Of a stretch of 42,012 bases of DNA, positions 15,883-22,633 are shown piece after piece. The DNA lies in assembly GCA_021777675.1 (NCBI GenBank), contig JAJYDG010000005.1, forward strand, positions 1 through 42,012, read 5' to 3'. Source of the DNA: a bacterium. Its GTDB lineage: Bacteria; Patescibacteriota; Minisyncoccia; Moranbacterales; UBA2206. A program made the translations under genes and the position numbers. The notes under the pieces were generated by a model. That model was given only the letters and a program-made list of their open reading frames with translations, was not told where the DNA came from and searched no databases. Numbering within the stretch: the first letter of the stretch is position 1; each line of letters opens with the position of its first letter.

Positions 15883-17435
15883 AAAAGTACGCAGTAATGG
15901 TAATGTTCCTGGTGGCAATGTTCTTTTCGAGCGTAGCCTTTGCAGGGACAGGGACATATTCATATTCGGTCAGGGCAGGCGATACCCTTTCGGGAATCGC
16001 CAAAAAAAGAGGGGAATCATTGGCTGACCTAAAGTCTTTGAATCCCCAAATCAAAAATTTCAACAAGATTTGGCCCGGGCAAGTCATCAACACACCTTCT
16101 GACAAGCTTTCCACGACGCATATTAAACTGGTGGTTAGCAAAACGGTTTTGCAAAAAACTGCCAGACCTTGGAATCCCGGGAGTAATCCCTGGTGTCTGA
16201 GTAAAGCAGAAGGTGTCAGAAGACTCCACTTCTCTCCTTCCGGAGAGAGGGATTTTTTGAATGCGCTCAGCAGCAAACACTTTTCCATTGCTCGTATCTA
16301 TAAGAATGGTCAAGTATTTGATGATTTTGGCAACGAGTATCGCATGCTCAAAATGGGTTTCGGGAAAGGAAGTTTTTTTCAGCCCATTCCAGCGTGGAAA
16401 GATGAGTTGCATGCTGAGGCCGGATGGATGTATAAGTCGGGAAATGAGTATTTGGTCTTTCCCTTCAAATGCGGAAACCCGACATCTCTGGAGCTGGTCA
16501 AGGCCACTGAGGTGAAAACCAAAAGCGTCCAAAAATTAGCTCCAACTACGCCAAAATCCCAACCAGAGAAAAAATCCGAACTGCCTTCAATTTTTAAGGA
16601 GGTGCCGGTGGAAAAGCAGTGTGTCACATCTGAACACGAGCTTGATGCTGGTGGTGGTGTTTGGCGAAATCAAGATTCCTCTAGCAAGGGGGATTGGTGG
16701 TTTCTTCAATATAAGTGGTACCTGCGAAGCTGTCAGAATGAAACTAAAGCTTTCGGAGGTACTTTAACGCCTGTCATTGGCGCTTTCGCCAAGGGTGACC
16801 GAGGCAGCACCGATGCCGGGTACGATTGGAATAACTGGGGGGTTGGTCCACAGGTCGGCTTTATGTGGGATAGCGCGACAGATAAAGGCTATCCTCAACA
16901 AATCCAGTTTATGCTTCGTGCAATTTATTTTCATATGCACGGGCAGAACGGCTGGTCCGGATATTCCAAGGAACAAGAACATATTTTGGTTGGATATTAC
17001 ATCGAATATCTTAGGAGGTTCCATCCAAAATATATGACCATCCTGTATTCTGAGGGGTGGTTTGATGTTAACAAAAATTTCAATTCTACGTGGAGCGGTG
17101 ACAAAGTCAATGACATGACACAGTTTGTCATTGGCGCTAAGCTTCATCGAGATTTAACGGATAGCTGGGCGGTCAGACTTGGACCGCAATTCGGCTATCA
17201 AATTGATGAAAACCGTCTTGGCGCAACTTTTGTTGCCGAGTTGCGCTATGATGACTGGCTGATTTTCGGGCCAAGCTTTGACTATTGTATCAGTTCTAAT
17301 GCAATAAACGAAGCTGGTGGCTGGGCGGCAGGTGTATTTGCCAGGGTGGAGTTACACAAGCAAATCACCAAAAAGTACACTGAATATCGGATGCAAAAAG
17401 TAACTACGTCCGATAAACAACTGCTTAAGTATTAG
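15879..17435 (+). CDS. Secreted LysM protein with beta-barrel-like C-terminal region (island gene 2)
   Basis: 518 residues. The signal peptide has a cleavage site near SVAFA|GTG (about 22). A LysM peptidoglycan-binding domain at about 27-73 contains YSVRAGDTLSGIAKKRG and LNPQI...WPGQVI. A middle domain at about 95-215 is Trp/Phe/Gly-rich, followed by a Lys/Pro/Ser linker at about 220-250. The final ~250 residues have repeated amphipathic strands with aromatic and Gly residues (WNNWGVGPQVGFMWD, WAVRLGPQFGYQ, WLIFGPSFDYC, WAAGVFARVEL), the look of an outer-membrane beta-barrel. That is surprising for a supposedly single-membrane CPR cell. A secreted beta-sandwich would be an alternative. Shine-Dalgarno AAAGGAG is strong, and the start overlaps the lipoprotein stop by four bases. 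Confidence 0.82.
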   Translation: MKKYAVMVMFLVAMFFSSVAFAGTGTYSYSVRAGDTLSGIAKKRGESLADLKSLNPQIKNFNKIWPGQVINTPSDKLSTTHIKLVVSKTVLQKTARPWNPGSNPWCLSKAEGVRRLHFSPSGERDFLNALSSKHFSIARIYKNGQVFDDFGNEYRMLKMGFGKGSFFQPIPAWKDELHAEAGWMYKSGNEYLVFPFKCGNPTSLELVKATEVKTKSVQKLAPTTPKSQPEKKSELPSIFKEVPVEKQCVTSEHELDAGGGVWRNQDSSSKGDWWFLQYKWYLRSCQNETKAFGGTLTPVIGAFAKGDRGSTDAGYDWNNWGVGPQVGFMWDSATDKGYPQQIQFMLRAIYFHMHGQNGWSGYSKEQEHILVGYYIEYLRRFHPKYMTILYSEGWFDVNKNFNSTWSGDKVNDMTQFVIGAKLHRDLTDSWAVRLGPQFGYQIDENRLGATFVAELRYDDWLIFGPSFDYCISSNAINEAGGWAAGVFARVELHKQITKKYTEYRMQKVTTSDKQLLKY

Positions 17436-17488
17436 CAGTGGAATTTAATTTCCAAAACTTTAATTAGTTTTATTTAATTATTCCACTG
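17436..17488 (+). repeat. Inverted repeat directly after island gene 2
   Basis: CAGTGGAAT (17436-17444) and ATTCCACTG (17480-17488) are perfect 9-bp complements around an A/T-rich 35-base loop. The repeat begins one base after the stop codon, so it may form the 3' end of the two-gene mRNA, but no T run follows the right arm. Confidence 0.5.
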
Positions 17489-17611
17489 CCGAGAGGGTGG
17501 TTGAGCGTTCACACTGTCTGCAATATTTTGCAGGCTTTGAATGAATTGCGGGGATGATGAATATAAAACGTATTAAATTTTTTGTGAAAAAATTCTTTGT
17601 GAAAAATTTAT

Positions 17612-17649
17612 CCATCGTTTGAAAATATTTAGGTATTGACAAACGATGG
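17612..17649. promoter_or_regulatory. 10-bp palindromic operator candidate overlapping a promoter
   Basis: CCATCGTTTG (17612-17621) and CAAACGATGG (17640-17649) are perfect 10-bp inverted arms with an 18-base spacer. The right arm starts inside the -35 box TTGACA (17636-17641). The position suits a dimeric repressor or activator site; no known regulator motif is recognised. Confidence 0.45.
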
Positions 17650-17663
17650 TGAATTGATATATT
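17636..17663 (+). promoter_or_regulatory. Consensus sigma70-like promoter for island gene 3
   Basis: -35 TTGACA (17636-17641), a 16-base spacer, and -10 TATATT (17658-17663). This is the best -35 match in the window. Transcription would start near 17670, about 75 bases before the ATG at 17744. Confidence 0.7.
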
Positions 17664-17743
17664 ATGAAATGTTTTCGAGTAAGGCATGGCATAGTGTTGT
17701 GCTTATCGACGAAAATAGAACCTTTAAAAAAGGGAGGAAAGAC

Positions 17744-18127
17744 ATGCATAAAATTATGGCGAGTTTGTTAATGGGAATGGCGCTGGTCTGCGTAGTTTGC
17801 GGACCAGTATTGGCAGAAACTGAGATGTTGCCGGAAGGCGCCAAAGTATCGGCGACCATCTCTGGCGATGTCGCCACCGTGACTATCACGGGAGTAACTC
17901 CAGAAGATGTGGAGTTTTACTCCTACAAAAAAGTCGTTCATCTTGGACCGGTGACGACTTTCAAAGTCAACATTAACCAGGGCTACCGCTTCAACCTTAA
18001 ATTCGGTGGGGGATTTTATGCCCTGTTGACGCCAGAAATGGCGGAAAGGCTCCCGAAGTTTTTCGGTCCGGGAGTCGGCCTTGATTGTAAAAACCAGGCT
18101 GGGTGTTGTTTCATGATCCAGCCATAA
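17744..18127 (+). CDS. Small secreted protein of unknown function (island gene 3)
   Basis: 127 residues from ATG 17744. The track's longer ORF (17636) would begin inside the promoter, while the ATG at 17744 follows a strong Shine-Dalgarno (GGGAGGAAAGAC) and gives a clean signal peptide, MHKIMASLLMGMALVCVVCG, with cleavage at PVLA|ETE. The mature part (~103 residues) reads as short beta strands (KVSATISGDVATVTITGVTP), then GYRFNLKFGGGFYALL, and ends with a small cysteine cluster, CKNQAGCC. No domain is recognised. It has its own promoter and terminator and the G+C-rich composition of the island. Confidence 0.8.
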   Translation: MHKIMASLLMGMALVCVVCGPVLAETEMLPEGAKVSATISGDVATVTITGVTPEDVEFYSYKKVVHLGPVTTFKVNINQGYRFNLKFGGGFYALLTPEMAERLPKFFGPGVGLDCKNQAGCCFMIQP

Positions 18128-18140
18128 CTTTAACCTTAAC

Positions 18141-18160
18141 CCGGGCTAGTAATAGTCCGG
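18141..18160 (+). repeat. Short hairpin before the terminator
   Basis: CCGGGCTA-GTAA-TAGTCCGG can form an 8-bp stem with one G-T pair. It sits between the stop of island gene 3 and its terminator, so it probably adds to 3'-end stability. Confidence 0.4.
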
Positions 18161-18162
18161 CC

Positions 18163-18204
18163 CAAGCCCCAAGGATCAATGATCCAAGGGGCTTGATTTT
18201 TTTT
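18163..18204 (+). terminator. Rho-independent terminator of the island
   Basis: CAAGCCCC-AA-GGATC, loop AAT, GATCC-AA-GGGGCTTG (18163-18195), followed by A and eight T (18197-18204). The two stem parts (8 and 5 bp) are perfect and separated by an AA/AA internal loop. It ends the secreted-protein island and overlaps the next promoter. Confidence 0.92.
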
Positions 18205-18221
18205 ATGAAATGTGCTATAGT
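18193..18221 (+). promoter_or_regulatory. Promoter overlapping the terminator
   Basis: -35 TTGATT (18193-18198), a 17-base spacer, and -10 TATAGT (18216-18221) preceded by TGC (extended -10). The -35 lies in the right arm and T tail of the terminator. Initiation near 18228 would exclude the track's upstream starts for the next gene and supports ATG 18259. Confidence 0.6.
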
Positions 18222-18258
18222 GGCTGGTTATAAAAGTTTGATTGTGGATAAGGCAATT

Positions 18259-19710
18259 ATGCTAAATTTGGAACAAAAAAAGCCAATTCAGCCGGAAGTT
18301 ATCAGTGCAATTTTCAGTATTGTTTTTTTGACTGCGTTCATCATGGTTAATTTTTTGGCCGGCTTTGTTTTGCCGCTTTATTTGTTGGCGGCAGGCGTTG
18401 TTTTTATTTTGACGGTAGCTTATCCGGCAAGCGGATTGTTTGTGCTGGTTTTTTTAACAATGATTTTTGAACGCTTTTTCACACTTGCTCCGCTTGTCAT
18501 CGGAAAAGCGGAATATAAAATATTTTTGCCGGATATTATTATTCTAGGAATGCTTTTGGGATTATTTTTTAAATATTTTAGAAAAGACGGAAAGTCATCA
18601 AGAAAAATACAAGCAGCTGATATTATTCTTGCAACTTTTATGGGGCTTAATATTTTATATTATTTTTTAAGCGTTTATATTTTTAACTCCGATGCTTATT
18701 TGTCTTTTAGTTCGCTTAAAAATTACGTTTTTTACGGTTTGCTTTATTTTTTGACTTATCTTGCCATAGATAATCGCGAGCGATTAAAGTATTTTTTTAA
18801 GTTTTATTTTACCGGAGCAGTTTTGATTTTGGGTTTTGTCGCGTTTGGAATTTTTAATGGTGAAGGATTATGGACGGAGTTTACACCCCTTTCCACCGAA
18901 GGCGTGCGAATTTTGGCTTTTCCCCATGGCCTCTATTTGAGTTTGATTTTTATTCCGATTTTGCTTTTTGGTATTTTTAGAAGAAAGCGTTATTTGTTTT
19001 TTCTTGAGCTATTTTTTTTAGTAGGAATTATTGGCACAATGATGCGCCATCTTTGGGTGGCTTTAATGCTAGCCTTTGGCGCGGTTTATTATTTTTTGAA
19101 AAAAGAGCAAAGAACTGCCATTAGAAAATTGATTGGGAAAATATTTTTTTCGTTTGCCATTTTTGGTTTATTATTTTTCTATTTGGCGTTGATGTCTCCG
19201 CAATCAAAGCTAAATGATTTATTTTCCGGTGTCGGGCAGGCTCTTTCGCAAAGAGGCATTTCTATTGCCAATGCCAATCAAGATGACAGTTTTATTTGGC
19301 GAACGATTGTGTGGAAAAGTGTTTGGGAAAAATATCAAAAAAACTTAATTTTTGGCATTGGCACCGGGCAAGTTGTTTCCATTGAAAATGGAACATATCA
19401 TGCTTTTGTGGAAGTTAGAAATGCGCATAATTCTTTCTTGGCGATTCTTGTGCAATTTGGAATTTTAGGTTTTGGTTTATTTTGCGCTTTTGTTTGGATG
19501 CATCTCGCGATGTTGATTCGAGCGGATGATTTTAGTTATAATTTTTATAAATTAGCGTTGTTTAGTGTTTTGGTCATCTATTTGGTGGCGTTTGCGTTTC
19601 AACCATATCTGGAAACAAATTTATTATCAATGTTTTTTTGGATTGGGCTTGGACTTATTCGATCTATGCAAAAAGAAGGAAAAAATTATGAAAATTTTGG
19701 AGATAAATAA
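18259..19710 (+). CDS. O-antigen ligase/polymerase-like membrane protein (Wzy/WaaL superfamily)
   Basis: 483 residues from ATG 18259. The track begins it at 18103, which runs through the island's terminator and promoter and cannot be right. The protein is made of about 10-12 hydrophobic segments with a larger loop holding GEGLWTEFTPLSTEGVRI, and the Wzy_C-type motifs MMRHLWVALMLAF and AHNSFLAILVQFGILGFGL. Members join or polymerise lipid-linked glycans on the outer side of the membrane. It overlaps the following glycosyltransferase by 23 bases and, with the Wzz-like gene at 14062, suggests a surface-polysaccharide locus. Substrate unknown. Confidence 0.85.
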   Translation: MLNLEQKKPIQPEVISAIFSIVFLTAFIMVNFLAGFVLPLYLLAAGVVFILTVAYPASGLFVLVFLTMIFERFFTLAPLVIGKAEYKIFLPDIIILGMLLGLFFKYFRKDGKSSRKIQAADIILATFMGLNILYYFLSVYIFNSDAYLSFSSLKNYVFYGLLYFLTYLAIDNRERLKYFFKFYFTGAVLILGFVAFGIFNGEGLWTEFTPLSTEGVRILAFPHGLYLSLIFIPILLFGIFRRKRYLFFLELFFLVGIIGTMMRHLWVALMLAFGAVYYFLKKEQRTAIRKLIGKIFFSFAIFGLLFFYLALMSPQSKLNDLFSGVGQALSQRGISIANANQDDSFIWRTIVWKSVWEKYQKNLIFGIGTGQVVSIENGTYHAFVEVRNAHNSFLAILVQFGILGFGLFCAFVWMHLAMLIRADDFSYNFYKLALFSVLVIYLVAFAFQPYLETNLLSMFFWIGLGLIRSMQKEGKNYENFGDK

Positions 19711-20881
19711 ATATAATTATGCCAAAGGCGGCGCGGATCGGCATTTTTTAGATGTTGTGTCACTGCTTGAATCAGCCGGGCATAGCGTGGCGATTTTTTC
19801 AATGGAAAGTTCAAAAAATATTTTTTCACCTTGGCAAAAATATTTCATTAGCTATGTCGGATACAATGAAAATGATTCGACACCTTGGCAAAAAATAAAG
19901 GGCATATTTCGAATGTTTTATTCTTTTGAAGCGAAAAATAAGATAAAAAAAATATTGGCGGATTTTCAGCCGGAAGTTGCGCATTTTCATAATATTTATC
20001 ATCAAATTTCTTTTTCAATTATTAAAGAAATAAAAAAGAAAAAAATTCCCTTGATAATGACAGTGCATGATTATGCGCTTATTTCTCCCGATCGCGATGA
20101 ATATCTTGAAGCGGTTGACAATAAATATTGGAAATTTATTTTTTTGAGCAAAAAGTACACAATGTTAAAAAGAATAATTTTAGTTTTAGAAACTTACTTT
20201 GAAGATTTTATTGACTGGAAAAGCGCGGTGGATATATTTATTGCTCCCAGTCAATTTGTGGCGGAAAAATTAATCAAAGCGGGAATTACAAAAGATAGAA
20301 TTGTTATTATTCCGCATTTTATTCTAGATATTGCTCCTAATGAATGCTCAGAAAAAAAGGAAGCTGATAATACTTCGGAACAGTATGCTTTTTATTTTGG
20401 TAGAATCTCCAAGGAAAAAGGCGTACCGGAAATGCTGGATATTTTCAGGAGAATTGGTAAAATGAAATTGCTTATAGCCGGGGAGATAGAGGATGACACT
20501 GAAATACTTTCGGATGATCAGATTGTTTATCTGGGTTATCTGAATCAAAAACAACTTGGAGCATACTTAAATAGAGCCAATTTTTGTGTGTCATTTTCTC
20601 ATTTGCCGGAAACTTTTGGACTTATCGCCATGGAATCCATAGGTGCGGGAAAGCCTTTTTTCGGACTTGATAGTGGTGCTTTCGCGGAGATAATCGAACA
20701 GAAAAAAGCCGGTTTTATTTGTGAGGATATTTTTGAGCTTGAAACCAAAATCAAAGAAATGATTGAAGGAAAAATCAGTTTTTCCAAAAAAACGATAAAA
20801 AAAGAAGCGCATGAAAAGTTTGGTCAGGAAAAATATTTGGAAAAAATAACAAATCTTTTTAAATCTTCTATTTGCCATTGA
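19688..20881 (+). CDS. GT4-family glycosyltransferase
   Basis: 397 residues from ATG 19688, which gives MKILEINKYNYAKGGADRHF, the normal start of a GT-B glycosyltransferase. The track's earlier start lies inside the upstream gene in another frame. Features: the N-terminal GGADRH loop, VAHFHNIYHQ, VTVHDY, the hinge IIPHF, FYFGRISKEKGVPEML, and the E-x7-E motif in PETFGLIAMESIGAGKP. It should add a sugar from a nucleotide-sugar donor to a lipid-linked glycan on the cytoplasmic face. GAAGGA just before the ATG is a fair Shine-Dalgarno. It overlaps the O-antigen-ligase-like gene and is likely co-transcribed with it. Confidence 0.92.
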   Translation: MKILEINKYNYAKGGADRHFLDVVSLLESAGHSVAIFSMESSKNIFSPWQKYFISYVGYNENDSTPWQKIKGIFRMFYSFEAKNKIKKILADFQPEVAHFHNIYHQISFSIIKEIKKKKIPLIMTVHDYALISPDRDEYLEAVDNKYWKFIFLSKKYTMLKRIILVLETYFEDFIDWKSAVDIFIAPSQFVAEKLIKAGITKDRIVIIPHFILDIAPNECSEKKEADNTSEQYAFYFGRISKEKGVPEMLDIFRRIGKMKLLIAGEIEDDTEILSDDQIVYLGYLNQKQLGAYLNRANFCVSFSHLPETFGLIAMESIGAGKPFFGLDSGAFAEIIEQKKAGFICEDIFELETKIKEMIEGKISFSKKTIKKEAHEKFGQEKYLEKITNLFKSSICH

Positions 20882-20905
20882 CTAAAGCTTTTTTTGTGCT
20901 ATGCT
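20878..20905 (+). promoter_or_regulatory. Promoter for the zinc-finger-like gene
   Basis: -35 TTGACT (20878-20883), a 16-base spacer, and -10 TATGCT (20900-20905) with TGC in front (extended -10). It overlaps the stop of the preceding glycosyltransferase and would start transcription about 30 bases before the ATG at 20945. Confidence 0.55.
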
Positions 20906-20944
20906 GGATAGGTATTTTATTTATGGCTTATAAATTAAATAAAT

Positions 20945-21259
20945 ATGCTAAAAAAAAGAAAAAATTTGGATTTGGCACTAAATTGTTCTGTTTGCTCAAC
21001 TACATTTGATGATCAAAAAATTATTTTGGTTGGTGAGCGGGAAAATGGTACGATTTTTCATGCAACTTGCCAAAAATGCCTCACTTCGGCTTTGATTTTT
21101 CTTTCCCAGACGGAACAAGGCATGATGAGTATTGGAATGATAACAGACTTAAATGGAATTGAAGTGCGCGATATATTTAGCAAAAAAGCGATTGATGCTG
21201 ATGATGTATTAGAAATTTATCGTATAACGCATAACAAAAAAACTGTTTTGGATAATTAA
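20945..21259 (+). CDS. Small zinc-finger-like hypothetical protein
   Basis: 104 residues. CSVC near residue 15 and HATCQKC near residue 39 form a C-x2-C ... H-x2-C-x2-C pattern, a plausible single zinc site. The C-terminal half (MMSIGMITDLNGIEVRDIFSKKAI, quoted in part) is predicted to be mixed alpha/beta and ends with a region rich in Ile/Asp. I do not recognise the family; similar small proteins next to translation genes are common in this lineage as far as I recall. It has its own promoter and sits 59 bases before rplY. Confidence 0.75.
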   Translation: MLKKRKNLDLALNCSVCSTTFDDQKIILVGERENGTIFHATCQKCLTSALIFLSQTEQGMMSIGMITDLNGIEVRDIFSKKAIDADDVLEIYRITHNKKTVLDN

Positions 21260-21285
21260 TTTTTTAATCCGCTTGAGAGGTTTCA

Positions 21286-21291
21286 TATAAT
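21286..21291 (+). promoter_or_regulatory. Possible -10 element before rplY
   Basis: A perfect TATAAT lies 27 bases before the ATG at 21319. The matching -35 position (TTTAAT) is poor, so this is a tentative promoter. Confidence 0.35.
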
Positions 21292-21318
21292 AAATGAAGC
21301 AGGTAGAGCGAAAAAATA

Positions 21319-21999
21319 ATGGAAAAAATTTTATTGGAAGCATCTGTAAGGGATGTTTTGGGGAGAAAGACCAATAAGGGTAGGCGAGAAGGATTAATTC
21401 CGGCTGTTGTGTATGGACGGGGAATTGAGTCAAAGAATATTTGGGTTAGCGCGCTGGATTTTAAAAGATTAATCAGAAAATCCGGAGAAAGTACAATAAT
21501 TGATCTTAAAATCGACAAAAAAGATGATCGAAATGTTTTGATCTATGACACGCAAAAAGATCCAATCAAGGATAACTATATTCATATTGATTTTTTTCAA
21601 GTGAAAATGGATGAGGAAATTGAAACGGAGGTTGAGTTGGAATATATTGGAGAATCTTTGGCAGTGAAGACGGCTGGGGGAGTTTTAGTTAAAAACTTGG
21701 ACATGATTGAGGTAAGATGCTTGCCGGCAAATTTGCCTTCAAGTATAGAGGTGGATATTTCAGTTTTAAGTACTTTTGAAGATCATATTTGTATTAAAGA
21801 TTTAAAGATTTCCAAGCAGGTTAAGGTTATGGCTGATCCGGATACCGTAGTGGCATTGGTTGCTCCTCCAAGATCGGAAAATGAATTATCGCAGTTGGAA
21901 GATAAAGTCGATGCTGATGTTACTAAAGTCGATGGTGTCGTTAAGGCTGTCGAGCCTGAAAATGCTTCCGGAGCAAAGGATGAAAAAAAGAATAAATAG
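21319..21999 (+). CDS. rplY: Ribosomal protein bL25 (TL5/CTC type)
   Basis: 226 residues. The N-terminal 5S rRNA-binding domain contains LEASVRDVLGRKTNKGRREG and LIPAVVYGRG, followed by YIHIDFFQVKMDEEIETEV, where the C-terminal CTC/TL5 beta-domain begins (about 95-185). The last ~35 residues are an acidic/lysine-rich tail (EPENASGAKDEKKNK). bL25 binds 5S rRNA in the large subunit; the two-domain CTC form is linked to stress in some bacteria. The length is normal for the long type. A clear terminator follows. Confidence 0.94.
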   Translation: MEKILLEASVRDVLGRKTNKGRREGLIPAVVYGRGIESKNIWVSALDFKRLIRKSGESTIIDLKIDKKDDRNVLIYDTQKDPIKDNYIHIDFFQVKMDEEIETEVELEYIGESLAVKTAGGVLVKNLDMIEVRCLPANLPSSIEVDISVLSTFEDHICIKDLKISKQVKVMADPDTVVALVAPPRSENELSQLEDKVDADVTKVDGVVKAVEPENASGAKDEKKNK

Positions 22000-22023
22000 A
22001 GGCTGGAATTTTTAGAATTTTTC

Positions 22024-22057
22024 AAAAAAACACTTCAAGAAACAGGAGTGTTTTTTT
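22024..22057 (+). terminator. Rho-independent terminator after rplY
   Basis: AAAAAAACACT (22024-22034) and AGTGTTTTTTT (22047-22057) are perfect complements with a 12-base loop; the right arm ends in a run of seven T. The stem is A-T rich but suits a terminator. Confidence 0.8.
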
Positions 22058-22096
22058 ATTGTGGATAACTTAGATTTTTCGCTTAAAGCAAGTCGC

Positions 22097-22124
22097 TTGC
22101 CAAGTATTTTACTTGTGGTATAAT
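22097..22124 (+). promoter_or_regulatory. Promoter of the nrdR-nrdD operon
   Basis: -35 TTGCCA (22097-22102), a 16-base spacer, and -10 TATAAT (22119-22124) with TGG in front. The -10 lies inside the palindrome TTGTG-GTATAAT-CACAA (22113-22129), a second possible operator besides the NrdR box. Confidence 0.75.
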
Positions 22125-22135
22125 CACAATTAGTT

Positions 22136-22151
22136 ACACTATATATAGTAT
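22136..22151 (+). promoter_or_regulatory. NrdR box
   Basis: ACACTATATATAGTAT matches the known 16-base NrdR-box consensus (acaCwAtATaTwGtgt) at nearly every conserved position. It lies just after the -10 box and 15 bases before the nrdR ATG, where binding would block transcription. NrdR boxes normally occur in pairs; I could not find a second good copy. It indicates autoregulation of nrdR and control of nrdD by nucleotide-loaded NrdR. Confidence 0.75.
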
Positions 22152-22166
22152 AAAATAATAAATATT

Positions 22167-22616
22167 ATGAATTGTCCTTTTTGTAACAACACGGAAACAA
22201 AAGTTATTGATTCACGGGAAACTAACGAAGGAAAAATTACTCGGCGGCGTCGTGAGTGTTTGAAATGTTCTTCTCGGTTTAGCACTTATGAAGAAATTGA
22301 GCTTTTGCGGTTGAGTGTTATCAAGAAAAACGGGACAAGAGTGGAATATGATAAGTCAAAAATTGAAGCGGGAATAAGAAAAGCATTGGAAAAAAGACCG
22401 ATAAATGAAGAAAAAATCTCTCAATTTATTGGAGAAATAGAATATGAAATTCGTACAAAAGAAAAACCGGAAATAACTTCAAGAGAAATTGGAAAAATTA
22501 TTCTTAAAAAATTGCGACTGTTGGATGAAGTGGCTTATGTAAGATTCGCCAGCGTCTACAAATCTTTCGGTAGCATTGAGAGTTTTAAAAAAGAATTAGA
22601 CACATTTGATAAATAA
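22167..22616 (+). CDS. nrdR: Transcriptional repressor NrdR
   Basis: 149 residues of normal length. The N-terminal zinc ribbon MNCPFCNNTETKVIDSRE ... CLKCSSRFSTYEEIE supplies CxxC twice. An ATP-cone domain follows (about 46-136: VIKKNGTRVEYDKSKIEAGI). NrdR senses ATP/dATP through the cone and represses ribonucleotide reductase genes. Its own promoter has an NrdR box, and the next gene is the anaerobic reductase nrdD, 17 bases away, so the target is obvious. Confidence 0.96.
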   Translation: MNCPFCNNTETKVIDSRETNEGKITRRRRECLKCSSRFSTYEEIELLRLSVIKKNGTRVEYDKSKIEAGIRKALEKRPINEEKISQFIGEIEYEIRTKEKPEITSREIGKIILKKLRLLDEVAYVRFASVYKSFGSIESFKKELDTFDK

Positions 22617-22633
22617 ATTTTTAAAAAAACTGT

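Larger units (their letters stand above)
17436..17743 (+). other. 308-base non-coding region between island genes 2 and 3
   Basis: No gene is supported here; the track ORFs are shadows. It contains three inverted repeats: CAGTGGAAT/ATTCCACTG at 17436-17488, CTGCAA/TTGCAG at 17518-17533, and CCATCGTTTG/CAAACGATGG at 17612-17649. It also carries a direct repeat TTTGTGAAAAA near 17580-17606 and a good promoter at 17636-17663 for the small secreted protein. Confidence 0.6.

Noticed and set aside
16029-17147. Long minus- and plus-frame ORFs inside the LysM gene
   Set aside because: They are shadow frames made open by the higher G+C composition; there are no promoters or family motifs.
17636-17743. 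N-terminal extension of the small secreted protein
   Set aside because: The region is promoter and leader; the ATG at 17744 has the Shine-Dalgarno site and the signal peptide.
18103-18258. Upstream start of the O-antigen-ligase-like ORF
   Set aside because: It would begin inside the island's third gene and run through its terminator and the next promoter.
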